DNA from: Allocatelliglobosispora scoriae
Lineage (GTDB): Bacteria; Actinomycetota; Actinomycetes; Mycobacteriales; Micromonosporaceae
Direction of reading: 5' to 3'
Length of the DNA: 64,000 bases
NCBI RefSeq assembly: GCF_014204945.1
Contig: NZ_JACHMN010000003.1
Coordinates: forward strand, 1,612,001 to 1,676,000
The notes under the pieces are model-generated. The model worked only from the letters and a program-made list of their open reading frames with translations, was not told the DNA's origin and searched no databases. How positions within the stretch are numbered: position 1 is the stretch's first letter; each line of letters starts with the position of its first letter. Shown in pieces: positions 33,996-41,969 of this stretch. The position numbers and the translations under genes were made by a program.

Positions 33996-34050
33996 TTGCG
34001 CACTGCGCAAAATTGCGCGATGAGCAAATTGGGCCGGATGGCTGTATCGT
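33996..34050. promoter_or_regulatory. operators and leaderless -10 between exporter and TetR genes
   Basis: TTGCGCA-C-TGCGCAA (33996-34010) is a perfect 15-bp palindrome. It is followed by a related imperfect one, AATTGCGC to GCAAATT (34010-34030). TATCGT at 34045-34050 lies 8 nt before the GTG at 34059, the layout of a leaderless TetR transcript. The sites suit a TetR repressor acting on both genes. Confidence 0.65.
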
Positions 34051-34058
34051 CTGAACCC

Positions 34059-34652
34059 GTGGAGGCAACCGCAACGCTGCGCGAGCGCAAGAAGGAAGCG
34101 ACCCGGCAGGCGCTCTACGAGGCGGTGCTGCGGCTCGCGCTGGAGCGAGGGCTCGACGACGTCACGGTCGAGGCGGTCGCCGACGAGGCGAACGTCTCCC
34201 GGCGGACCTTCTCCAACTACTTCGCCAACAAGGAAGACGCCCTGCTGCACGGCGATCGCACCCGGATCGACAAGCTGCTCGACGGGCTGCGGGAGCGGCC
34301 CCGCGACGAGCCGCCGTGGCGGGCGCTGACGATGGCCGCCGCGGCGCAGTTCGATCCCCTCACCTCGATCGACGCGAGCTGGCTGGCCCAGCTCCAGCTG
34401 CTGCGCCGGCACCCGTCGCTGCTGGCCCGGCAGGTCACCGCACAGGGCATCCTGGAGCAGCAGCTCGCCGCCATGATCGCCGAGCGGGACCCGGGGCACC
34501 CCGACGAGCCGATGCGCTCCCGGGTGCTGGCGGCGACGTTTCTCGCGACGCTGCGTACGGCCACCACCGTCTGGGCCGAGCAGAAGGGGCCGATGCCGCT
34601 CGGAGCCGCGGTCCGAGCCGCCCTGGACCGGGCCGCCGAGGCGTTCGCCTGA
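34059..34652 (+). CDS. TetR/AcrR family regulator of the divergent exporter
   Basis: A 197-residue TetR-family repressor. The DNA-binding part reads TRQALYEAVLRLALERGLDDVTVEAVADEA, then NVSRRTFSNYFANKEDALLHG, within the first 70 residues. I chose the GTG at 34059 because of a -10-like TATCGT 8 nt upstream and because family members start close to RERKKEATR. ATGs at 34020 and 34038 are alternatives, but the first lies inside the operator region. It most likely represses the divergent DHA2 exporter operon and itself. Confidence 0.9.
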   Translation: MEATATLRERKKEATRQALYEAVLRLALERGLDDVTVEAVADEANVSRRTFSNYFANKEDALLHGDRTRIDKLLDGLRERPRDEPPWRALTMAAAAQFDPLTSIDASWLAQLQLLRRHPSLLARQVTAQGILEQQLAAMIAERDPGHPDEPMRSRVLAATFLATLRTATTVWAEQKGPMPLGAAVRAALDRAAEAFA

Positions 34653-34720
34653 GCCGCCCTGTGGGGTTTATCTCGATCTTGTCGGTTTAGGCGGCCGCGG
34701 TTCGGTGCATTGAGAGAGCC

Positions 34721-35647
34721 ATGACCGATCCCTACGCTCGCCCGTCCGGCCAGCCGGACCCCAGCGGGCCACCCCAGCCGTCGAGCGGCGACCTCGGCCA
34801 GCCAGGACCGGCCCAGCCGGGCTACCCGCAGCCGCAGCCGTCGAGCGCACCGCCCGCCTACCCGTCGAGCGGACCGCCCGCCTACCCGCCGGGTGGCCAG
34901 CCTGCCTACGCACCAGGGCAGGCCGCCTACACGCCGGACGGGCAGCCCGCCTACGGGCAGGGTGGGCAGCAGCCGCCGAAGTCCCGCAAGGGGCTCATCA
35001 TCGGGCTCGTCGTCGGTGCGGTGGTGCTGCTGCTCCTCGTCTGCGGTGGCGCCGTGGCGCTGATCCTCAACGCCGCCGACGACGACACCACGCCGACGGC
35101 GTCGAGCACGAGGTCGGTCGCGCCGACCGGGGCCGCGTCACCGCAGAACAACAACGGGGTCACGGCCAACTCGTCCAGCGACTTCGGCGACGTGTGCCAG
35201 GGCGGAACGATCCTCAACGCGGCCGAGGTCGGCAGCCTCGCCACCGCCAAGGCGTACGTGTTCAGCAACACCCCCGCCCGGATGACGAGCTGGAGCAGCA
35301 AGATCCTCGACTCCGACGCGTCCTATTACGCCAAGTCGGCCGACTACTCCACGGTGAGCGTCGTCGGCTGCCTCGCCTACCAGGAGGGCAGCGAGGGCGC
35401 CGGGCAGAAGTGCGACATCAAGGCGAGCGACGGCACGAAGCTGACCGTCGACTACCTCTCGTCGCGCTACACCCTGACCTTCTACGCGGCCAAGACCGGC
35501 GAGAAGATCGGTGACGGCGGGACGATCAACGCGCCCGCCAACAAGTGCCCGATGCTCATCAGCTACAACCGCGAGACGCTGAAGTCCTACGCCTCGCCCG
35601 ACAACGCGGCCATCGATGCCGCGGTCAAGAAGTTCGTCACCGCCTGA
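34721..35647 (+). CDS. Pro-rich single-pass membrane protein with extracellular domain
   Basis: A 308-residue protein. Residues 1-85 are Pro/Gly/Tyr/Gln-rich with PAYPSSGPPAYPPGGQPAY repeats. A transmembrane helix follows a basic cluster (KSRKGLIIGLVVGAVVLLLL, to about residue 115). The outer domain of about 165 residues has several cysteines (VCQGG, VVGCLAYQEG, QKCDIK, NKCPM) that could form two disulfides. This layout is common for actinobacterial proteins of unknown function. I do not assign a role. It ends 20 bp before a strong 34-bp palindromic terminator. Confidence 0.8.
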   Translation: MTDPYARPSGQPDPSGPPQPSSGDLGQPGPAQPGYPQPQPSSAPPAYPSSGPPAYPPGGQPAYAPGQAAYTPDGQPAYGQGGQQPPKSRKGLIIGLVVGAVVLLLLVCGGAVALILNAADDDTTPTASSTRSVAPTGAASPQNNNGVTANSSSDFGDVCQGGTILNAAEVGSLATAKAYVFSNTPARMTSWSSKILDSDASYYAKSADYSTVSVVGCLAYQEGSEGAGQKCDIKASDGTKLTVDYLSSRYTLTFYAAKTGEKIGDGGTINAPANKCPMLISYNRETLKSYASPDNAAIDAAVKKFVTA

Positions 35648-35666
35648 GCGTGCCAGCACCGCGGCC

Positions 35667-35700
35667 CGGGGGCCGCACCCCGGCCGGGGTGCGGCCCCCG
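35667..35700 (+). terminator. perfect palindromic terminator
   Basis: A 34-bp perfect palindrome of two 17-bp arms (right arm CCGGGGTGCGGCCCCCG), 20 bp after the stop of the Pro-rich membrane protein gene. Confidence 0.8.
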
Positions 35701-35770
35701 CTGCTGACGGCATCGCTTGCGGGTGGCCGACGCCGGACGGCTAGGCTCGACGGAGTTGGGAGGCGAGCTG

Positions 35771-37333
35771 ATGCCCCGAGGCCGCACGCGTGCCGATCAG
35801 GCCGCCGCCGAGCCGGTCACCGATACCGGCGAGGCGATGCTTCCGATCGTCCGCGAACTCCTCGCGGCGATCCCGTCGAGCTGCACCTGGCTGCTGCCCG
35901 TTCGCGACGGCGCCGGGCAGATCGTCGACTTCCGGATCGGGGCGGCGGGTGCCGAGTCGCGGGACGTGACCGGGCGCAGCGGCACCGAGCGGGTGGGCGC
36001 GCTCCTCGGCGAGCTCTACCCCAGCATGATCGGCGGTCCGCTGTGGCAGCTGTACCTCCAGGTCAGCGCCGATCGGCAGCCCGCGCAGCTGTCGAACTTC
36101 CGCTACCAGGAGCAGCGGGCCGGGGTGGTCGCGGTCTCGGTCTTCGACGTGAGCGTGCACTGGGCCTGTGGCGGCCTGCTCGTGTGGTGGCAGCGGCTCG
36201 ACGAGTACCAGCGGCGCCTGGACCAGACGGAGTTCCTCGGCAACCTGGGCTGGGGCGAGTTCGACCTGGCGACCGGTCGCAACGAATGGTCGCCGGGGAT
36301 GTACCGGCTCTTCGAGCGCGACCCGGCGCTCGGGCCGCTGTCGCGGGCGGAGCAGACGGCCGCGATCGTCGCCGACGACCAGCCGCTGCGGGAGACGGCG
36401 TGGCAGCTCCTCGACGGCGGCATCGTCTCCGACCTCACCCTGCGGGTGCGGGTGGGCGACGGAATCAAGGCGCTGCGGCTCGTCGCCGACGTGGCCCGCG
36501 ACGCCGAGGGCAACCCCGTGAAGATCTACGGCGTGGTGCAGGACGTCACCGCCCGGGAGGAGTCCCTCAGCGCGGTCGACCGCCTCCGGGAGGAGCTGCG
36601 CAGCAGGGAGCTGTCGGCGCTCGCCGAGCACCGTCTCGCCGGGCAGCTCCAGCAGGTCATCCAGCCGCTGCCGAGCGACCCGATCGACCTGCCCGGTGTG
36701 CAGGTGCTGGTGCGTTACGTCCCGGCGGGCAGCCCGGTCCAGGTCGGCGGCGACTGGTACCACGCGATCGAGACCGCCGACGGGCGAGTGGTGCTGGCGA
36801 TCGGCGACGTGGTCGGGCACGGTCTCGCCTCGGCGACCGCGATGGCGCAGCTGCGCTACGCCCTGACCGCGTGGACCAGCATCGGCATCAGCGACCCCGG
36901 TCCGTTGATGAGCCACCTCAACGGGCTGTGCCTGCGGCTCGGCACCACCTCGACGGCGGTGATCGCGCTCTTCGACCCGGCCGACGGCAGCCTGCGCTGG
37001 GCCCGGGGCGGGCACCTGCCGCCGCTGCACACGCGGGGCGGTCGGGTCACCGCGCTGCCGCACCCGCAGGGGCTGCTGCTCGGCGCCTCGGCGGCCGCGG
37101 TCTATCCGGAGGCGATGGTCCACCTGGACTCGGCTGACCTGCTGCTCTTCTACACCGATGGGCTGGTGGAGCGGCGCGGTCACGACCAGGAGGAGATCCT
37201 GACGAGGGTGGTCGACACCCTCTCGGCCGCCGACGAGGGCGCGGCCGGGGCCTGGTCCGCTGTGGACGGACTGCTCGAATACGCCAGCCCCGACGACGAC
37301 ACCTGCCTGCTGGCAGTGCGGATCACGCCCTAG
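35771..37333 (+). CDS. PAS-domain PP2C (SpoIIE/RsbU-type) phosphatase
   Basis: A 520-residue serine phosphatase. Residues about 25-150 form a PAS/GAF-like domain, and about 160-275 a PAS domain (FLGNLGWGEFDLATGRNEWS). After a short coiled coil comes the SpoIIE phosphatase domain with VQVGGDWYHAI, GDVVGHGLASATAMAQLR, FYTDGLVERRG and DDDTCLLAV. These hold the metal-binding aspartates. Such enzymes dephosphorylate STAS anti-sigma antagonists. The convergent RsbW-like kinase and STAS genes next to it are plausible partners. GGGAGG lies 7 nt before the ATG at 35771. Its TAG stop shares a CTAG with the stop of the convergent gene. Confidence 0.9.
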   Translation: MPRGRTRADQAAAEPVTDTGEAMLPIVRELLAAIPSSCTWLLPVRDGAGQIVDFRIGAAGAESRDVTGRSGTERVGALLGELYPSMIGGPLWQLYLQVSADRQPAQLSNFRYQEQRAGVVAVSVFDVSVHWACGGLLVWWQRLDEYQRRLDQTEFLGNLGWGEFDLATGRNEWSPGMYRLFERDPALGPLSRAEQTAAIVADDQPLRETAWQLLDGGIVSDLTLRVRVGDGIKALRLVADVARDAEGNPVKIYGVVQDVTAREESLSAVDRLREELRSRELSALAEHRLAGQLQQVIQPLPSDPIDLPGVQVLVRYVPAGSPVQVGGDWYHAIETADGRVVLAIGDVVGHGLASATAMAQLRYALTAWTSIGISDPGPLMSHLNGLCLRLGTTSTAVIALFDPADGSLRWARGGHLPPLHTRGGRVTALPHPQGLLLGASAAAVYPEAMVHLDSADLLLFYTDGLVERRGHDQEEILTRVVDTLSAADEGAAGAWSAVDGLLEYASPDDDTCLLAVRITP

Positions 37334-37722
37334 AGGTCCATCACCAACCGGTGCCGTACGCCGTAGGCGGTGTGCACCACGGTGACCCGGTCGCAGATCC
37401 GGTCGACGATGGCGAGACCCCGACCGCCGGGCGATGTGACCTGCGGCATCACCGGTGGGGCGAGGTCGCCGAGCCGACCGCCGTCCTCGACCTCGCAGAT
37501 CACGGCGCCCTCCTCGGTCCACACTCGCACCAGGCCGCCACCCGAGGTGTGCTGGAGCGTGTTGGTGGCGAGCTCGCTGACGGCGAGGGTGAGCAGGTCC
37601 GCACGGGACGGGGTGAGACCTGCCAGGGTCGCCCGGTCGTGCACGAACGACCGGACCCCCTGCAGGTCGGTCGCGACCTGGTAGGTGAGTTCGGCGGGTG
37701 GCGCTGCTGCCGGTTCGGACAC
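37330..37722 (-). CDS. RsbW-like ATP-binding anti-sigma factor kinase
   Basis: A 130-residue single-domain GHKL ATPase of the RsbW/SpoIIAB type. The N-box is VSELATNTLQHTSGGG, the G1 region is EVEDGG, and the G2 region is SPGGRGLAIVD. Such kinases bind sigma factors and phosphorylate STAS antagonists. It lies 39 bp downstream of a STAS gene on the same strand, a typical antagonist-kinase operon, and is convergent with a PP2C phosphatase gene. The start is GTG at 37722 with AGGAG 9 nt upstream. No sigma factor gene is nearby, so its target may be elsewhere or it may control another protein. Confidence 0.88.
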   Translation of the reverse strand: MSEPAAAPPAELTYQVATDLQGVRSFVHDRATLAGLTPSRADLLTLAVSELATNTLQHTSGGGLVRVWTEEGAVICEVEDGGRLGDLAPPVMPQVTSPGGRGLAIVDRICDRVTVVHTAYGVRHRLVMDL

Positions 37723-37761
37723 GGGATCGGTCTCCTGGTCGGGGCGGTTGTGCGGCGTTTC

Positions 37762-38109
37762 CTAGCTGTCAGCTCCGGCCGAGGCCGGTGGGGCGAGGAG
37801 TTCGGCGACTCCGGTGAGCTCCAGCACCTGCGCGACCACGCCGGTCGCACCGGTGGCGTACAGCCGGCGGGTGGCCTGCACGGCTGCATGATGGGCGGTG
37901 ACGAGCGCGTGGATCCCGCTGGAGTCGAGGAACTCGACATCGGACAGGTCGACGGTGACGATCCGGGCGTCCGCGACGGCGGCGAGCAGGGTCGCCGTCA
38001 GCTCCTCCCGGCCGGCCAGGTCGCAGTCTCCGGCGACGGCGACCACTGTGTGCGCTGGCCCACGGGAGACGTGCGTGGTCAAGCGTCCCGACATCGTTTC
38101 GTGATCCAT
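37762..38109 (-). CDS. STAS-domain anti-sigma factor antagonist
   Basis: A 115-residue STAS protein of the SpoIIAA/RsbV type. Core strands and the phosphorylation loop VEFLDSSGIHALV are present (DSSG at residues 62-65). It precedes the RsbW-like kinase gene, with 39 bp between them. The PP2C phosphatase encoded just beyond would complete a kinase/antagonist/phosphatase switch. The start is ATG at 38109, with a second ATG 5 codons on. Confidence 0.9.
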   Translation of the reverse strand: MDHETMSGRLTTHVSRGPAHTVVAVAGDCDLAGREELTATLLAAVADARIVTVDLSDVEFLDSSGIHALVTAHHAAVQATRRLYATGATGVVAQVLELTGVAELLAPPASAGADS

Positions 38110-38136
38110 CCTAGGTGAGGGGCCCAGTCATGCCCA

Positions 38137-38676
38137 TCATGGCACTTCCGGAGCCGAGGCGCTTCCGTCGGTGGCCTCGGGGCGTGCGGTGGCCCGGCGG
38201 GCGTCGGTGACGGCCTGCGTCATCCGGCGTACGACGGTCGAGGCGATCTTCAGCTCGGTGACCGGGATGTCGGCTGACGCGTGGGCCATGCCGACGCCGA
38301 GCGGTGCGAAGAACTGCATCGCGAGCTGCAGCGCGACATTCTGCATCCGGATCGTCACCTTGCGCCGGTCGTGCGGGTCGCGGTCGCGCACGACGTGCCC
38401 CGCCGACTCCAGCCGGTCGATGAGCGCGGTGGTCGCGGGTGCCCCGAGCCCGAGCCGGCCGGCCAGCTCACCGGCGGTCATCGGGTGCCCTGCCTGCGCA
38501 CTTGCGCTGATCCACATGATGGCGTTGAGATGGCTGCGACCGAGACCGTGCGCACGGGCGAAGACATCGACGAAGACGTCGGACTCCACAGTGAAGGTCC
38601 GGAGCGCGTCGACCAGATCGTCGAGTGCTTCGGACCTGACGGCGTTCTCCTCGCTGCCCCCGGCCACGACGACCAT
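38137..38676 (-). CDS. MarR family transcriptional regulator
   Basis: A 179-residue winged-helix regulator. The DNA-binding region is MTAGELAGRLGLGAPATTALIDRLESAGHVVRDRDPHDRRKVTI at about residues 62-105, with the DPHDRR wing typical of MarR proteins. It is divergent from an MMPL exporter gene with a 52-bp gap that holds a 17-bp palindrome, so it probably represses that exporter and itself. The ATG at 38676 is chosen because the open frame upstream runs into the exporter gene. Confidence 0.92.
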   Translation of the reverse strand: MVVVAGGSEENAVRSEALDDLVDALRTFTVESDVFVDVFARAHGLGRSHLNAIMWISASAQAGHPMTAGELAGRLGLGAPATTALIDRLESAGHVVRDRDPHDRRKVTIRMQNVALQLAMQFFAPLGVGMAHASADIPVTELKIASTVVRRMTQAVTDARRATARPEATDGSASAPEVP

Positions 38677-38682
38677 GCTATC

Positions 38683-38699
38683 ATTTCGATTCTCGAAAT
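38683..38699. promoter_or_regulatory. MarR operator
   Basis: ATTTCGA and TCGAAAT are perfect 7-bp arms around TTC, in the 52-bp divergent gap between the MarR start (38676) and the exporter start (38729). The gap is AT-rich compared with its surroundings. Confidence 0.7.
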
Positions 38700-38728
38700 A
38701 TTCGTTAAATGAACAATAGGAGTTGGCG

Positions 38729-40825
38729 ATGGGCAGCCGCTTCATCAAGATCATAACTGGTCGGGTCGGGTCGATTCTCATCCTGATCGCCACCGCCGTG
38801 CTCTCGGCGCTGGTCTTCGCCACCTCACCCGAGCAGCCCCAGGCGCAGCCCGGCGACGGGCTGCCCGCCGGAGCGCAGTCGACCCGCGTCACCGAGCTCG
38901 GCGACCGGTTCGCCAGCGGTCGGCAGTCCTCGGCGATCGTCGTCTACGAGCGCGCCGATGCCGCGCTCACCGGCGAGGACAAGGCCGCGATCGAGAACGC
39001 GCGGACCGCCCTCGCGGCGCGGGCGCTGGGTGGCAAGCTGCCACCGCCCGTCGTCTCCGAGGACGGGCAAGCGGCGCTGCTCATCGTCCCGCTCTCCGGT
39101 GACCTCGACGGCGACGCGCTCGGCACGACCGTCGACGGCATCCGCGACGACGTACGGGCGCCGGGCGCCGGGCTCCCGGCCGGACTCTCGGCGCAGGTGA
39201 CCGGCGGTGCGGCATTCAGCCGGGACATCTCGGCCGCCTTCGACGGTGCCGACGTCACCCTGCTCGTCTCGACCGCCGCCGTCGTGGCGCTGCTGCTGCT
39301 CATCACCTACCGCAGCCCGTTCCTGTGGATCATCCCGCTGACGGTGATCGGCATCGGCGACCAGGTGGTGGCGAAGCTGCTGCCCTGGGTGGCGAACCTC
39401 GTCGGCGAGCGTACCGACGCGTCGATCAGCGGCATCGTCTCCGTGCTGGTCTTCGGCGCGGGCACCGACTACGCGCTGCTGCTCATCTCCCGTTACCGCG
39501 AGGAACTGCGCCGGACCGAGTCGCGCCGCGAGGCGATGGCCGGAGCGCTCCGAGGGGCCGCACCGGCGATCCTCGCGAGCGCCGGTACCGTCATCCTGGC
39601 GCTGCTCACCCTGCTCTTCGCGGTGCTGACCAGCAACCGCACCCTCGGCATCTCGGCCGCCCTCGGCGTCGCGGTCGCCCTCGTCTTCGGCCTGGTCGTG
39701 CTGCCCGCCGCGCTCGTCTGCTTCCCTCGCGGCATCTTCTGGCCCTTCGTGCCCAAGGTCGGCAGCGCCGACCCGAGCGAGACCGGCTTCTGGTCCAGGG
39801 TGGCCAAAGGCGTCGGCCGCCGCCCGGCGGTCGTCCTGGTCGGTGCCGGGGTCGTGCTGGCGAGCCTCGCACTGGGTCTGCTCGGCACCAACGTCGGCCT
39901 GTCGCAGACCGAGCAGTTCCGCACCGAGGTCGAGTCGGTCACCGCGCAGGAGACCCTGGCCAGGCACTACCCGCCGGGTTCGTCGCAGCCTGCCGCCGTC
40001 ATCGTCAACGCGGCCGCCGGCCAGCGGGCCGCCGACGAGCTCCGGGGCATCGGCGGGGTGACCCGGGTCGAGGAGCCGGAGACCTCCGAGGACGGCACGC
40101 TCACCCAGCTGCGGGTGCAGCTGACCGCCGAGTCCGGCACCCCGGCCGCCGACGCCACGGTCACCGCGATGCGCGACAGGCTCGCCGGGATCGCCGGAGC
40201 GGATGCCTACGTCGGCGGCGCACCCGCCGCCGACCTGGATAAACGCGACGCCAACGTACGCGATGACATGGTGATCGCCCCGCTGGTGCTCGCCGTCGTC
40301 CTGATCGTGCTCATCGCGCTGCTGCGATCCCTGGTCGCGCCGATCCTGCTGCTGATCACCGTCATCGTCAGCTTCGCGGCGAGCCTGGGCGCGGCGACCT
40401 TCGTCTTCCACCTCGTCGGGATTCCGGCGCTGGACGCCGCGGTGCCGCTGCTCGCGTTCCTCTTCCTCGTCGCGCTCGGCGTGGACTACAACATCTTCCT
40501 GGTGACCCGGGCGCGGGAGGAGACCGCCGCACGCGGAGACACCAGGGCCGGGATGCTGCGGGCGCTCTCGGCGACCGGTGGCGTGATCACCTCGGCGGGC
40601 ATCCTGCTCGCGGCGGTCTTCGCGGTGCTCGGCGTGCTGCCGGTCATCGTGCTCACCCAGCTCGGCATCATCGTCGGCATCGGCGTGCTGCTCGACACGC
40701 TGCTGGTGCGGACCGTGGTCGTTCCCGCGCTGGCCCTGCTGCTCGGCGAGCGGTTCTGGTGGCCGGCCCGCCCGGCCGAGGGGGCCGGCGCGAACCGGGC
40801 CACCGCCTCGGATCCGTCGGCGTGA
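38729..40825 (+). CDS. MMPL/RND-family membrane exporter
   Basis: A 698-residue RND-superfamily transporter of the MMPL type. One N-terminal segment (SILILIATAVLSALVFATS) and two clusters of about five segments (about 165-355 and 510-680) enclose two extracellular loops. The internal repeats share VFGAGTDYALLLISRYREELRR and FLFLVALGVDYNIFLVTRAREE, where the D-Y pair is the usual proton-relay region. These proteins export lipids, peptides or drugs using the proton gradient. The ATG at 38729 has GGAG 6 nt upstream; a TTG at 38723 is in frame. A divergent MarR gene with its operator indicates induction by a ligand. Confidence 0.92.
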   Translation: MGSRFIKIITGRVGSILILIATAVLSALVFATSPEQPQAQPGDGLPAGAQSTRVTELGDRFASGRQSSAIVVYERADAALTGEDKAAIENARTALAARALGGKLPPPVVSEDGQAALLIVPLSGDLDGDALGTTVDGIRDDVRAPGAGLPAGLSAQVTGGAAFSRDISAAFDGADVTLLVSTAAVVALLLLITYRSPFLWIIPLTVIGIGDQVVAKLLPWVANLVGERTDASISGIVSVLVFGAGTDYALLLISRYREELRRTESRREAMAGALRGAAPAILASAGTVILALLTLLFAVLTSNRTLGISAALGVAVALVFGLVVLPAALVCFPRGIFWPFVPKVGSADPSETGFWSRVAKGVGRRPAVVLVGAGVVLASLALGLLGTNVGLSQTEQFRTEVESVTAQETLARHYPPGSSQPAAVIVNAAAGQRAADELRGIGGVTRVEEPETSEDGTLTQLRVQLTAESGTPAADATVTAMRDRLAGIAGADAYVGGAPAADLDKRDANVRDDMVIAPLVLAVVLIVLIALLRSLVAPILLLITVIVSFAASLGAATFVFHLVGIPALDAAVPLLAFLFLVALGVDYNIFLVTRAREETAARGDTRAGMLRALSATGGVITSAGILLAAVFAVLGVLPVIVLTQLGIIVGIGVLLDTLLVRTVVVPALALLLGERFWWPARPAEGAGANRATASDPSA

Positions 40826-40844
40826 CGTCCGACCCCGGCCTGGA

Positions 40845-41840
40845 TCAGGAGAGATCCTCGTCCACGCCGGGGTCGACCTTGCTGCCGTCGCGCATCTGCA
40901 TGTATGGCTCCTGGTCGGCCGGGTGGCCGGCCGCGATCGCCCGGCGGCGCTCCAGCTCGGCGTCGAACTCCGCGCCGAAGAGGATCGCGACGTTGCTCAG
41001 CCACAGCCAGGTGAGGAAGACGATGACACCGCCGAGGGTGCCGTAGGTGGCGTCGTAGGAGCCGAAGTGTGCGGTGTAGAGGGCGAAGAGCAGCGAGATC
41101 GCCACCCAGAGCACCACGGCGACGAGCCCGCCCGGGCTGACCCAGGCGAAGCCGCCCTGGCGGACGTTCGGGCAGGCCCAGTAGAGGATGGCGAAGAGCA
41201 GGCCGATGATGACCACGAGTACCGGCCACTTCAGCACGTTCCAGGTGTCGACCGCCGCCGGACCGATGCCGAAGACATCGCCGACGCGCTGGGCGAGCTC
41301 GCCGCTGAGGACCACGATCAGCATGCTCGCCACGAGGAGTACGCCGGTGACGAGGGTGACGCCGATCCGGATCGGAACCGTCTTCCAGACCGGGCGGCCC
41401 TCCTTGACGTCATAGATGGCGTTGGAGGCCTGCATGAACCCGGCCACATAGCCCGAGGCCGACCAGGTGGCGACGAGCAGGCCGATGACGGCGGCCAGCC
41501 CGGCCTTGCCCTGGCCGTGCTGCACGTTCTCCACCGCCGCGGTCACGATGTCGCGGGCGGACGCGGGCACGATCGGGATCACGTTGTCCACAAGAGACTG
41601 TGTCAGCGAGTCGTCGAGCAGGCCCAGGATGGCGACGAGCACCAGCAGACCCGGAAAGAGCGACAGGACGCTGTAGTAGGTGAGGGCCGCCGCCCAGACC
41701 GTCAGGTTGTCCCGGCGGAACTCCTTGACCGTCATGACGATCGCCGACCACCAGTCGTGGCCGCTGAGCCGGGCGGGGGAGGCGGGACCGGCCTCCGGCG
41801 GGGGTGCCTGCTCGGATGTCGGCTGCGCGTGACTGCTCAT
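40845..41840 (-). CDS. YihY/virulence factor BrkB family membrane protein
   Basis: A YihY-family inner-membrane protein of about 331 residues with six or so hydrophobic segments. Family blocks include AALTYYSVLSLFPGLLVLVAILGL, GLAAVIGLLVATWSASGYVAGFMQASNAIY and GTLGGVIVFLTWLWLSNVAILFGAEFDAELER. The N-terminal 30 residues are Pro/Ala-rich and the C-terminal 30 are charged. The family's function is not settled. Three starts are close together (41864, 41852, 41840), and the ATG at 41840 gives MSSHAQP. It is convergent with the MMPL gene, with 19 bp between stops. Confidence 0.9.
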   Translation of the reverse strand: MSSHAQPTSEQAPPPEAGPASPARLSGHDWWSAIVMTVKEFRRDNLTVWAAALTYYSVLSLFPGLLVLVAILGLLDDSLTQSLVDNVIPIVPASARDIVTAAVENVQHGQGKAGLAAVIGLLVATWSASGYVAGFMQASNAIYDVKEGRPVWKTVPIRIGVTLVTGVLLVASMLIVVLSGELAQRVGDVFGIGPAAVDTWNVLKWPVLVVIIGLLFAILYWACPNVRQGGFAWVSPGGLVAVVLWVAISLLFALYTAHFGSYDATYGTLGGVIVFLTWLWLSNVAILFGAEFDAELERRRAIAAGHPADQEPYMQMRDGSKVDPGVDEDLS

Positions 41841-41873
41841 GGTCACGCTCATACCCGTGAGCACGGATGAGCA

Positions 41874-41916
41874 CGCAAGATCGGCGCAACTCTTGAAGAG
41901 TTGCGCCGATCTTGCG
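41874..41916. repeat. CAACTCTT palindrome family, copy 5 (perfect 43-bp form)
   Basis: Arms of 21 bp (beginning CGCAAGATCGGCGCAACTCTT) around a single G, with no mismatch. This is the fullest copy of the family in the window. It directly abuts another perfect palindrome at 41917-41960. Confidence 0.88.
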
Positions 41917-41960
41917 AACGCCGAAGGAGCCGGGACAGCTGTCCCGGCTCCTTCGGCGTT
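41917..41960 (-). terminator. perfect 44-bp palindrome after the GlsB gene
   Basis: Two 22-bp arms, the left one AACGCCGAAGGAGCCGGGA then CAG, with no loop or mismatch. It lies 9 bp beyond the GlsB stop, so it most likely terminates that gene. Confidence 0.8.
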
Positions 41961-41969
41961 TCGGATGCG

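Noticed and set aside
2597-41916. Possibility that the CAACTCTT palindromes are a CRISPR array or insertion-sequence ends
   Set aside because: Copies are kilobases apart, without regular spacing, cas genes, transposase genes or target-site duplications that I can see.
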